DNA of 6,470 bases from the NCBI GenBank assembly GCA_005789685.1, contig SXXD01000086.1, positions 1-6,470 on the forward strand, given 5' to 3'. The DNA comes from Burkholderiales bacterium (GTDB taxonomy: Bacteria > Pseudomonadota > Gammaproteobacteria > Burkholderiales > Burkholderiaceae_C). Of this stretch, positions 1 through 5,689 are shown one piece after another (positions within the stretch are counted from its first letter, which is position 1; each line of letters opens with the position of its first letter). Below the pieces are notes generated by a model. The model saw only the letters and a program-made list of their open reading frames with translations. It made no database searches and was not told the DNA's origin. The translations under genes were made by a program, and so were the position numbers.

Positions 1-2115
1 GAAGTCGCCGAACTGAGCTTCCCAAATGACCAAAGTGTTGGGATCGTTGGAAGCGTAGCCGTACTCAAAGCCAAGCACAGCCTCTTCAGACAAGATAGAG
101 TCGATGACCACAAAAGGCGCTTGATTTTCAGCAACGTTTTGCAAAGGCACGTAAGTACCAATGTCCCACTTCTCACGGTTTTGATCGTGAATGACAGCAT
201 GTCGGTGTGTGAAGGTGCCACGGCCGCAATCTTCACCCGACAAGCGGACGGGATAACCGCTGGCCACCAAGGAAGCAAAAGCCATGTGCTCGCCCATGCC
301 CCAATCGACGGGCATGTCACCACGGCCCATGGCCGCACGGTTGTCGTATACGTTTTTCACCAACTGATGCGGTGTGACACTGCTTGGCAAGGTGGTGATT
401 TTTTCAGAAATGCGTTTCCACTCAGCCAAGGGCAATGCAGTGCTGCCTGCATCAGTCCATTTCTGGTTCAAGAACGGCGCCCAGTCAACAGAGAACTGAG
501 TTTTGAAGTTGGTCAGCACAGGATCGCTGTCGGTGTGCTTGCCTGCATCCAATGCGGCGCGGCAAGCCTTGACCATGTCGTCACCTAATGCGTCGCCCAA
601 GCCTTGTGCGGCCAAACGATCGGCGAATAACTTGCGGGTACCAGGATGTGCGCCAATTTTCTTGTACATCAAGGGCTGTGTCAGGCTAGGCGTGTCTTGC
701 TCGTTGTGTCCCAATTTGCGGAAGCAAATGATGTCGAGAACCACATCCTTGTTGAATGTCATGCGGTACTCGAGCGCAATTTGCATGGCCAACACCGCTG
801 TTTCCGGATCGTCTGCGTTGACGTGCAACACAGGTGCTTCAACCATCTTGACGATGTCAGTGCAGTACAGCGTAGAGCCCATGTCGCGGGGGTCAGAAGT
901 CGTAAAGCCAATTTGGTTGTTGATGATGATATGAACTGTGCCGCCTGTGGAGTAGCCACGGGTTTGAGCCAAAGCCAATGTTTCTTGGTTGACACCTTGA
1001 CCCGCAAAAGCTGCATCGCCGTGCACCAGCACGGGCAATACTTGTTTGCCCAGAGGGTCGGCACGTCGGTCCATGCGGGCGCGCACTGAACCTTCAACCA
1101 CTGGGTTGACAATTTCAAGGTGCGATGGATTGAATGCCAAAGACAAGTGAACAGGGCCGCCGCGTGTGCTGATGTCAGAGCTGAAGCCTTGGTGGTACTT
1201 GACGTCGCCGGCAGGCAACTCTTCTGGCGCAGTGTGGTCAAACTCAGCGAACAAGTCTTTGGGCAATTTGCCCATGGCGTTGACCAGCACATTCAAACGG
1301 CCGCGGTGGGCCATGCCAATCACAATTTCTTGCACGCCTTTTTCACCCGCAGATTGGATGAGCTCGTCAATGGCTGCAATGAAGGTTTCTCCACCTTCCA
1401 AAGAGAAACGTTTTTGACCCACATATTTGGTGTGCAGGAACCGCTCTAAACCTTCGGCCGCAGTCAAGCGATCGAGGATGTGTTTTTTCTGATCTGCATT
1501 GAAATTGGGTTTGCTGCGAATGCTTTCCAACTTTTGCTGCCACCAACGCTTTTCAGTTTGGTCGGAGGTGTACATGAATTCGGCGCCCAATGTGCCGCAA
1601 TAGGTTGCGCGCAATGCATTGAGCAATTCGCGCAAGGGCATGGCGTTTTTACCGAAGAAGGTGTTGCTGGTGTCAAACACAGTTTCTTGGTCAGCATCAG
1701 TGAAGCCATAAAACGCAGGATCGAGCTCTGGAATGTTGGGGCGCTCTGTGCGCTTTAATGGGTCAAGGTCGGCCCAGCGTTGGCCCACATTGCGGTATGC
1801 CGCGATGAGCTGCTGGGCAGCCGTGCGTTTGCGACCCATTTCTGCATCGGCGCTGGCCATGACGACTTTGGTACCACCTTGCTTTGCGCGTTCGGCAAAA
1901 GCATTGATGACGGGTAAATGGGGAACGTCTTTGGCAGATGAGCCATCAACAGCAGGGACATGTTGCAAAGCGTCGAAGTATTCGCGCCAACTGTCGGGAA
2001 CGCTGCCTGGATTGGTCAGGTAGTTCTCGTACATTTCCTCGACGTAAGGCGCATTGCCTCCGAAGAGATAGGTGTTGCCTTGGTAGGCGGTGTAGACGGA
2101 TTTAGTCTCACTCAT
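1..2115 (-). CDS. sucA: 2-oxoglutarate dehydrogenase E1 component, C-terminal end cut by window edge
   Basis: This is the thiamine-diphosphate-dependent E1 subunit of the 2-oxoglutarate dehydrogenase complex. It decarboxylates 2-oxoglutarate and passes the succinyl group to the lipoyl domain of E2 in the cytoplasmic TCA cycle. The frame is open without interruption for 705 codons from the ATG at 2115; the family is usually about 950 residues, so roughly a quarter is missing to the left. The N-terminal E2-binding segment is visible (residues 10-50, with YLFGGNAPYVEEMY and SWREYFDAL). The active-site block MAHRGRLNVL follows at 268-277, where His270 and His308 (KYH) match E. coli His260 and His298 by spacing. 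The ThDP/metal motif runs from GDA (366-368) to NNQIGFTT (399-406), followed by GHNEQDTP (469-476) and GRGTFTHRHAVIHDQ (631-645). A GAAGG sits 10 bases before the ATG. By family precedent sucB and an E3 gene would lie downstream, off the left edge. Identification is secure; the symbol odhA is also used in this group. Confidence 0.96.
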   Translation of the reverse strand, partial: MSETKSVYTAYQGNTYLFGGNAPYVEEMYENYLTNPGSVPDSWREYFDALQHVPAVDGSSAKDVPHLPVINAFAERAKQGGTKVVMASADAEMGRKRTAAQQLIAAYRNVGQRWADLDPLKRTERPNIPELDPAFYGFTDADQETVFDTSNTFFGKNAMPLRELLNALRATYCGTLGAEFMYTSDQTEKRWWQQKLESIRSKPNFNADQKKHILDRLTAAEGLERFLHTKYVGQKRFSLEGGETFIAAIDELIQSAGEKGVQEIVIGMAHRGRLNVLVNAMGKLPKDLFAEFDHTAPEELPAGDVKYHQGFSSDISTRGGPVHLSLAFNPSHLEIVNPVVEGSVRARMDRRADPLGKQVLPVLVHGDAAFAGQGVNQETLALAQTRGYSTGGTVHIIINNQIGFTTSDPRDMGSTLYCTDIVKMVEAPVLHVNADDPETAVLAMQIALEYRMTFNKDVVLDIICFRKLGHNEQDTPSLTQPLMYKKIGAHPGTRKLFADRLAAQGLGDALGDDMVKACRAALDAGKHTDSDPVLTNFKTQFSVDWAPFLNQKWTDAGSTALPLAEWKRISEKITTLPSSVTPHQLVKNVYDNRAAMGRGDMPVDWGMGEHMAFASLVASGYPVRLSGEDCGRGTFTHRHAVIHDQNREKWDIGTYVPLQNVAENQAPFVVIDSILSEEAVLGFEYGYASNDPNTLVIWEAQFGDF

Positions 2116-2125
2116 TTTTCGCTGA

Positions 2126-2130
2126 CCTTC
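2126..2130 (-). promoter_or_regulatory. sucA ribosome binding site
   Basis: On the minus strand GAAGG lies 10 bases before the ATG at 2115. It is a moderate Shine-Dalgarno match and supports that start, which also gives the expected SucA N-terminus. The hairpin at 2131-2147 directly abuts it. Confidence 0.55.
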
Positions 2131-2164
2131 GTTCCCCTTCAGGGAACATTAGTTGGTTGAACTA
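2131..2164 (-). other. two adjacent hairpins in the sucA leader
   Basis: Two small inverted repeats lie head to tail in the transcribed leader of sucA. The inner one (2131-2147) has a perfect 6-base-pair stem, GTTCCC with GGGAAC, around a 5-base loop. The outer one (2150-2164) has a perfect 5-base-pair stem, TAGTT with AACTA, around a 5-base loop. Only two bases separate them, and the inner one ends next to the GAAGG ribosome binding site. The bases are read directly. A role in mRNA stability, translation control or protein binding is inference. Neither is followed by a U-run, so they are not intrinsic terminators. Confidence 0.35.
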
Positions 2165-2235
2165 CCTTCCGCGACACGGCTGGACCGGTTGGCGGATGCG
2201 ACTGTGGCATGGGGAAGGGCCTTAGTAACTTGCGC

Positions 2236-2244
2236 ATTATCCCA
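2236..2244 (-). promoter_or_regulatory. candidate extended -10 element for sucA
   Basis: The minus strand reads TGGGATAAT, which fits an extended -10 (TGn followed by GATAAT, 5 of 6 against TATAAT). No good -35 hexamer is found 16-18 bases upstream, which is tolerated for extended -10 promoters. Transcription from here would give a leader of about 110 bases carrying both hairpins. This is a weak, sequence-only call. The rest of the 2116-2333 spacer shows no ORF, RNA gene or convincing terminator for the upstream prpE, so readthrough from prpE into sucA is possible. Confidence 0.25.
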
Positions 2245-2333
2245 TTGATTTGCACCACATCAGCTGTTTTATTCAACAAAAACGGATTGAATGCAGATCC
2301 TTCCCGTCAGGCATAAGTCAGCCCAATGACAAA

Positions 2334-4238
2334 TCAGGCACTTGGCGCTTTAACCAAATCTGATATTTGAAGCAATGCAGCAGGGTCGTCCATGGTGGTT
2401 AAGTCGCCAGGGTCTCGCCCTTCGCAAACCGCTTGAATGGCTCGGCGCAGCAATTTGCCACTTCGCGTTTTAGGCAAAACAGACACAAAACGAACGCGCG
2501 AAGGTCTGGCCACCGCACCCAATGAGTTGTCGACCACCTTCATGATTTCACCTTCAAGTTTTAACAAGACTTGAGGATCATTCAAAAGTGCGTTGTCTTT
2601 GAGAACAGCAAAGGCCATGGCCACTTGTCCCTTCAAACTATCGGCCACACCCACCACGGCCACTTCTGCCACTGCGGCATGACCAGAAATGCTCTCTTCA
2701 ATTTCGCGCGTGCCCAAACGATGGCCAGCGACATTGATCACATCATCGGTGCGTCCCAAGATAAAGAAATAACCATCTTCGTCTTTAATGCCCCAGTCGA
2801 AGGTGGAGTAAATCGTTTTACCAGGCACTGTGGCCCAGTAGGTTTTGACAAAACGCTCGTCATCACCCCAAATGGTTTGCAAGCAACCAGGTGGCAAAGG
2901 GCCTTCAATGGCCACCACGCCTTTTTGATGGGGTTGCGTCAGTTCTTCACCCGTTTGATCGTCTAACAACTTCACGTTGTAGCCGTAAACGGCTTTACCA
3001 GGAGAGCCAAATTTACTGGGCGTTTTTTCAATGCCGTTGCACACCGTCAAGATAGGCCAACCCGATTCTGTTTGCCAGTAGTTGTCGATGATGGGTTTGC
3101 CGAGACCCTCGGAAATCCACTTGGCAGTGGGCTCGTCCAAAGGCTCGCCCGCTAAAAACAGGGCCTTCAAGCTGGACAAATCGTATTTGCTAAGCAAAGC
3201 CGGATCTTGTTTTTTCAACACACGAATGGCTGTGGGCGCACTGAACATCACGGTCACTTTGTACTTCTCAACCAAGCGCCACCAAATGCCGCCGTCGGGG
3301 CGTGTGGGCAAGCCTTCGTAAAGAATCGTGGCCATGCCGCCAATCAAGGGACCGTAAATGATGTAGCTGTGACCTACCACCCAACCGATGTCGCTGGTGC
3401 AGAAAAATGTTTCGCCTGGCTTACCACAAAAAATGTTGGGGATGCTCGATGCGAGGGCCACGGCATAGCCACCCGTGTCACGCTGAACCCCTTTGGGCTT
3501 GCCCGTCGTACCAGAGGTATACAAGGTGTAACTTGGGTGGGTGGCATCGACCCATTCGCAGGGCACCACGTCGTTCATGTGTTTTTCGCGCAGCGTGGAC
3601 CAAAGCAAATCACGTCCCTCCGTCATGTCCATGCTTGCCAAGCCACGTTCAACCAACACCACTGAATCGGGCTTGTGAGATGACAATCGAATGGCCTCAT
3701 CTAACAAGGGTTTGTAGACAACGACTTTGCCACCCCGAGAACCAGCATCAGCACTGACAATCACCTTGGGGCTTGCATCTTCAATTCGCGAAGCCAACGA
3801 ACCAGACGCAAAACCACCAAACACCACTGAGTGACTGGCGCCAATGCGTGCGCACGCCAACATGGCAAAGGAAGCCTCTGCAATCATGGGCATGTAAATC
3901 AAAACTCGGTCGCCTTTTTTGACGCCCAATGACAACAAAGACGCCGCCATGCGTTGAACTTCTGCATGCAACTGCTTGTAGGTGTAAGTGACTTCTTGGT
4001 CGGTTTCAGTAGAGACAAAAATCAACGCAGCTTGATTGCCACGGTCTTTCAGATGGCGGTCAATGGCGTTGTGACACAAGTTGGTTTCACCGCCCTTGAA
4101 CCATTTCGCAAATGGCGGGTTGCTGTAGTCACAGATTTCTTGAGGGGCTTTGTGCCACTCAATGTGGTGGGCTTGCTCTGCCCAGAAAGCATCGCGATCC
4201 TGAATGGAACGCTGGTGAAAATCTGCATATTGAACCAT
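2334..4238 (-). CDS. prpE: propionate-CoA ligase (propionyl-CoA synthetase)
   Basis: PrpE activates propionate with ATP and CoA to propionyl-CoA through a propionyl-AMP intermediate, usually feeding the methylcitrate cycle; such enzymes often also accept acetate. The 634-residue protein is full length and closely follows E. coli/Salmonella PrpE throughout. Visible motifs are SNPPFAKWF (39-47) and TNLCHNAIDRHL (52-63) in the N-terminal acyl-CoA synthetase domain, then the P-loop TSGTTGKPKG (241-250) followed by VQRDTGGYAVAL. These are followed by DIGWVVGHSYI (283-293), NYWQTESGWP (386-395), FDWG (480-483) and the hinge GRTDDVINVAGHRLGTRE (495-512). The catalytic C-terminal lysine, target of reversible acetylation/propionylation in this family, is Lys595 in TRSGK. 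The QRDxGGYAVAL wording and near end-to-end identity favour PrpE over acetyl-CoA synthetase Acs. The start has a good AGGAG. No other prp gene (prpB, prpC, acnD) is in the window, so it stands apart from a methylcitrate operon. The 97-base gap to the upstream hydrolase gene suggests its own promoter. Confidence 0.95.
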   Translation of the reverse strand: MVQYADFHQRSIQDRDAFWAEQAHHIEWHKAPQEICDYSNPPFAKWFKGGETNLCHNAIDRHLKDRGNQAALIFVSTETDQEVTYTYKQLHAEVQRMAASLLSLGVKKGDRVLIYMPMIAEASFAMLACARIGASHSVVFGGFASGSLASRIEDASPKVIVSADAGSRGGKVVVYKPLLDEAIRLSSHKPDSVVLVERGLASMDMTEGRDLLWSTLREKHMNDVVPCEWVDATHPSYTLYTSGTTGKPKGVQRDTGGYAVALASSIPNIFCGKPGETFFCTSDIGWVVGHSYIIYGPLIGGMATILYEGLPTRPDGGIWWRLVEKYKVTVMFSAPTAIRVLKKQDPALLSKYDLSSLKALFLAGEPLDEPTAKWISEGLGKPIIDNYWQTESGWPILTVCNGIEKTPSKFGSPGKAVYGYNVKLLDDQTGEELTQPHQKGVVAIEGPLPPGCLQTIWGDDERFVKTYWATVPGKTIYSTFDWGIKDEDGYFFILGRTDDVINVAGHRLGTREIEESISGHAAVAEVAVVGVADSLKGQVAMAFAVLKDNALLNDPQVLLKLEGEIMKVVDNSLGAVARPSRVRFVSVLPKTRSGKLLRRAIQAVCEGRDPGDLTTMDDPAALLQISDLVKAPSA

Positions 4239-4243
4239 GGTGT

Positions 4244-4248
4244 CTCCT
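4244..4248 (-). promoter_or_regulatory. prpE ribosome binding site
   Basis: On the minus strand AGGAG lies 5 bases before the ATG at 4238. It is a strong Shine-Dalgarno match and fixes the prpE start. Confidence 0.65.
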
Positions 4249-4270
4249 AAATCTGGGCCTGACTTCTGAA

Positions 4271-4301
4271 TTTATAATTATTCATGAGGGACTTGCTGCA
4301 A
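4271..4301 (-). promoter_or_regulatory. candidate sigma-70 promoter for prpE
   Basis: The minus strand carries an AT-rich stretch, TAATTATAAA (4271-4280), with TATAAA (5 of 6 to the -10 consensus) at 4271-4276. A TTGCAG resembling a -35 lies at 4296-4301. The 19-base spacing is longer than ideal; an alternative -10, AATTAT at 4274-4279, gives 16 bases but matches less well. The predicted leader would be about 25-30 bases. I looked for a sigma-54 -24/-12 element, as drives prp operons in enteric bacteria, and found none. The call is tentative. Confidence 0.3.
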
Positions 4302-4335
4302 ACTGACTTTGGGCATGAAAGCTCGAGAAGGAAGC

Positions 4336-4947
4336 TTAAACCAAGCCTTTGATCCAAGTTTGAACCTGTTTGAAATCGGGGTTTTCTGCTGATCGAAGCC
4401 ATTCAAACAACACCATTTCGGTGGTTAAAAGTTCAGCCCCAGCGCCCGCCAAACGGTCAAATGCAGCGTCTCGATCGCGGTCGCTGCGCGAGGCGCAAGC
4501 ATCTGTCACCACCCAGACATCAAACTCGTCCTCCAATAAATCCAAAGCTGTTTGCAACAAGCACACGTGCGCTTCGCAACCCGCAATCACCACTGAAGGG
4601 CCGTCTGAGCTCTCAGCCGTTTTTTGCAAGTGCCGTGGCAAGCTGCGAGCATTGCCCTTGGGCGCTGCAGGCGCAGGAGGGCTTAACCATTCCCCCAAAC
4701 CCTCCTCCACGCCACTGAAAGCCATTTTGGCCAACACCCGCTGGCAATGTTGACGAATCTCTGGCGATGTTTCGCCCAGACCTGATGGATTTTGTTCAGT
4801 GGCCCAAACAGGCACATTCAGAAGCTTGGCGGTCCGAGCCAGCGTTTCAGCGCGCAGCCAGACTGCTTGTGCGTCCTTCATGGCAGGCATTAACTTCAAC
4901 TGGTAATCAACCAGAACCAATTGAGAGGTTTCAACTTCAAGCAGCAT
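4336..4947 (-). CDS. isochorismatase-like cysteine hydrolase
   Basis: This 203-residue cytoplasmic protein belongs to the isochorismatase-like cysteine hydrolase superfamily, closest in wording to the YcaC/ISOC1-ISOC2 branch. The substrate cannot be read from the sequence. The catalytic triad is in place: Asp14 in VLVDYQ (11-16), Lys74 in VLAK (71-74) and Cys129 in GCEAHVCLLQTALDL (123-137). The branch-typical ATEQNPSGLG is at 49-58, and VVTDACASR (146-154) is the usual post-nucleophile strand and loop. Odd feature: between Lys74 and GCEAHVC the spacing is about 20 residues longer than I expect, with a proline/alanine stretch SPPAPAAPKG (89-98). The start is chosen at ATG 4947, which has GAGG 7 bases upstream. 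The frame continues upstream to a TTG at 4974, but that lacks a clear Shine-Dalgarno and would add nine residues before the conserved beta-strand. Its stop is 97 bases before prpE on the same strand; a functional link is not evident. Confidence 0.9.
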   Translation of the reverse strand: MLLEVETSQLVLVDYQLKLMPAMKDAQAVWLRAETLARTAKLLNVPVWATEQNPSGLGETSPEIRQHCQRVLAKMAFSGVEEGLGEWLSPPAPAAPKGNARSLPRHLQKTAESSDGPSVVIAGCEAHVCLLQTALDLLEDEFDVWVVTDACASRSDRDRDAAFDRLAGAGAELLTTEMVLFEWLRSAENPDFKQVQTWIKGLV

Positions 4948-4954
4948 ATTCAGG

Positions 4955-4958
4955 CCTC
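4955..4958 (-). promoter_or_regulatory. ribosome binding site that decides the hydrolase start
   Basis: On the minus strand GAGG lies 7 bases before the ATG at 4947. This favours that ATG over the in-frame TTG at 4974. Confidence 0.55.
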
Positions 4959-5027
4959 GGTGCAAAATAATCAAAATCTCAGTTTGCTCTTACAGAACAG
5001 GGGGTTCAGCCCTTGAGGATGGCATTA

Positions 5028-5039
5028 AACTGATCAGTT
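5028..5039. promoter_or_regulatory. 12-base perfect palindrome abutting the peptidase start codon
   Basis: AACTGATCAGTT is a perfect 12-base palindrome whose last base is directly followed by the ATG of the NlpC/P60 gene. It occupies the place where a Shine-Dalgarno should lie, and there is none at normal distance. The nearest GAGG (5015-5018) is 21 bases from the ATG. It could be an operator for the divergent pair or a chance palindrome; about one or two 12-base palindromes are expected in a window this size. The rest of the 4948-5039 divergent region shows no promoter I would defend. Confidence 0.3.
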
Positions 5040-5630
5040 ATGCGCTCGATTCTATGTGGACTGGTATTTCTGACAACGGCGGCCATGGCGGTTCCCGTTG
5101 AGGACGACCTTGACCGCCTGATTAAAGAGCGAGGTTTGGTCACCCAACTGACCGGGCAACTCACGCAGCAAATTAGCAATCAGTTGGGTGGACCCCTGCA
5201 GGCTGCCCGCAACACCTTCGGCGGCAAGGCCTCAGAACTGGTCATTCAAGCCATGGGGCTGCTGGGCGTGCCCTATAAACTGGGCGGAACCAGCGAAGAA
5301 AAAGGCTTTGATTGCAGCGGCTTTGTGCGCTACATGTATGAAAAGTCTGTGGGCTTGGTTCTGCCCCGAAGAGCAGAAGATCAAGCCAATGCTACAGAAG
5401 AAATCAGTCGCAGTGAACTCAAGCCGGGCGACTTGGTTTTTTTCAACACACTGAAACGAACCTTCAGCCATGTAGGTATTTATGTGGGTGACGGTAAATT
5501 CATTCATGCGCCCAGACCAGGCAAAGCCGTGCGGGTGGACGACATGCGTGAAGCCTACTGGCAAAAGAGATTCAATGGTGCTCGAAGGGTTCAAGCGGAC
5601 AAACTTCAAAATGAGCCAGGAAAAAATTGA
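5040..5630 (+). CDS. exported NlpC/P60 (C40) family cell-wall peptidase
   Basis: NlpC/P60 enzymes are cysteine peptidases that usually cut peptide bridges in peptidoglycan. The 196-residue product begins with a short signal peptide (MRSILCGLVFLTTAAMA, residues 1-17) and a likely signal peptidase I cleavage after AMA, placing it in the periplasm. Residues 24-65 form a polar, glutamine-rich, probably helical linker. The catalytic domain spans about 66-185. Cys92 in FDCSGFVRYMY is the nucleophile, His144 in FSHVGIYVGDG is the general base, and His156 in KFIHAPRPGK is the third polar residue. LKPGDLVFF (127-135) is the usual strand before the histidine. Cys6 is not a lipobox: it falls within the first residues with no hydrophobic stretch before it. 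The start cannot be moved upstream because an in-frame TGA lies at 5031-5033. The start lacks a normal Shine-Dalgarno. It is divergent from the hydrolase gene and ends just before a strong terminator, so it is probably monocistronic. Confidence 0.93.
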   Translation: MRSILCGLVFLTTAAMAVPVEDDLDRLIKERGLVTQLTGQLTQQISNQLGGPLQAARNTFGGKASELVIQAMGLLGVPYKLGGTSEEKGFDCSGFVRYMYEKSVGLVLPRRAEDQANATEEISRSELKPGDLVFFNTLKRTFSHVGIYVGDGKFIHAPRPGKAVRVDDMREAYWQKRFNGARRVQADKLQNEPGKN

Positions 5631-5646
5631 ATCTATTGCGCCCATG

Positions 5647-5672
5647 AAAAAACCGCCCGCAGGCGGTTTTTT
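5647..5672. terminator. bidirectional rho-independent terminator
   Basis: The sequence is A6-CCGCC-CGCA-GGCGG-T6, giving a perfect GC stem of 5 pairs that extends to 11 pairs through the A and T runs around a 4-base loop. It has a U-run in either direction. It lies 16 bases after the peptidase stop and 17 bases after the lpdA stop on the opposite strand, so it can end both convergent transcripts. Confidence 0.92.
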
Positions 5673-5689
5673 AATCTGCTATTGAAAGA

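Noticed and set aside
121..588. Plus-strand ORF of 155 codons antisense to sucA
   Set aside because: It is fully covered by sucA on the other strand, has no family motif, and has no promoter or ribosome binding site that I can support.
759..1292. Long alternative-frame ORF of 177 codons on the minus strand inside sucA
   Set aside because: It lies in a shifted frame of the secure sucA reading frame. Its product is rich in Trp, Cys, Thr and Ser with no recognisable motif, as expected for a shadow.
2270..2287. GTTTT/AAAAC inverted repeat after prpE as a terminator
   Set aside because: The stem has one G-C pair and is otherwise A-T, with an 8-base loop, too weak for an intrinsic terminator.
3207..3665. 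Plus-strand ORF of 152 codons antisense to prpE
   Set aside because: The prpE frame is continuous and conserved here. The antisense product is low in recognisable structure and rich in His, Cys and Arg, as expected for a shadow.
4280..4320. Possible sigma-54 promoter for prpE
   Set aside because: A TTTGCA is present on the minus strand, but the matching GG of the -24 element is absent at the required spacing.
4319..4337. Inverted repeat AAGCT/AGCTT at the end of the hydrolase gene as a terminator
   Set aside because: It has only five pairs with a 9-base loop, overlaps the stop codon and has no following U-run on the minus strand.
4948..4974. Upstream TTG start for the cysteine hydrolase, adding nine residues
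   Set aside because: The ATG at 4947 has GAGG at 7 bases. The TTG has no good Shine-Dalgarno, and the extra residues precede the first conserved strand.
5040..5060. Lipoprotein signal (Cys6) in the NlpC/P60 protein
   Set aside because: The cysteine is too near the N-terminus, before the hydrophobic stretch. A normal AMA cleavage site follows at residues 15-17.
5232..5645. Minus-strand ORF of 137 codons antisense to the NlpC/P60 gene
   Set aside because: It overlaps the conserved catalytic domain coding sequence and shows no domain. Its start lies just upstream of the terminator with no ribosome binding site.
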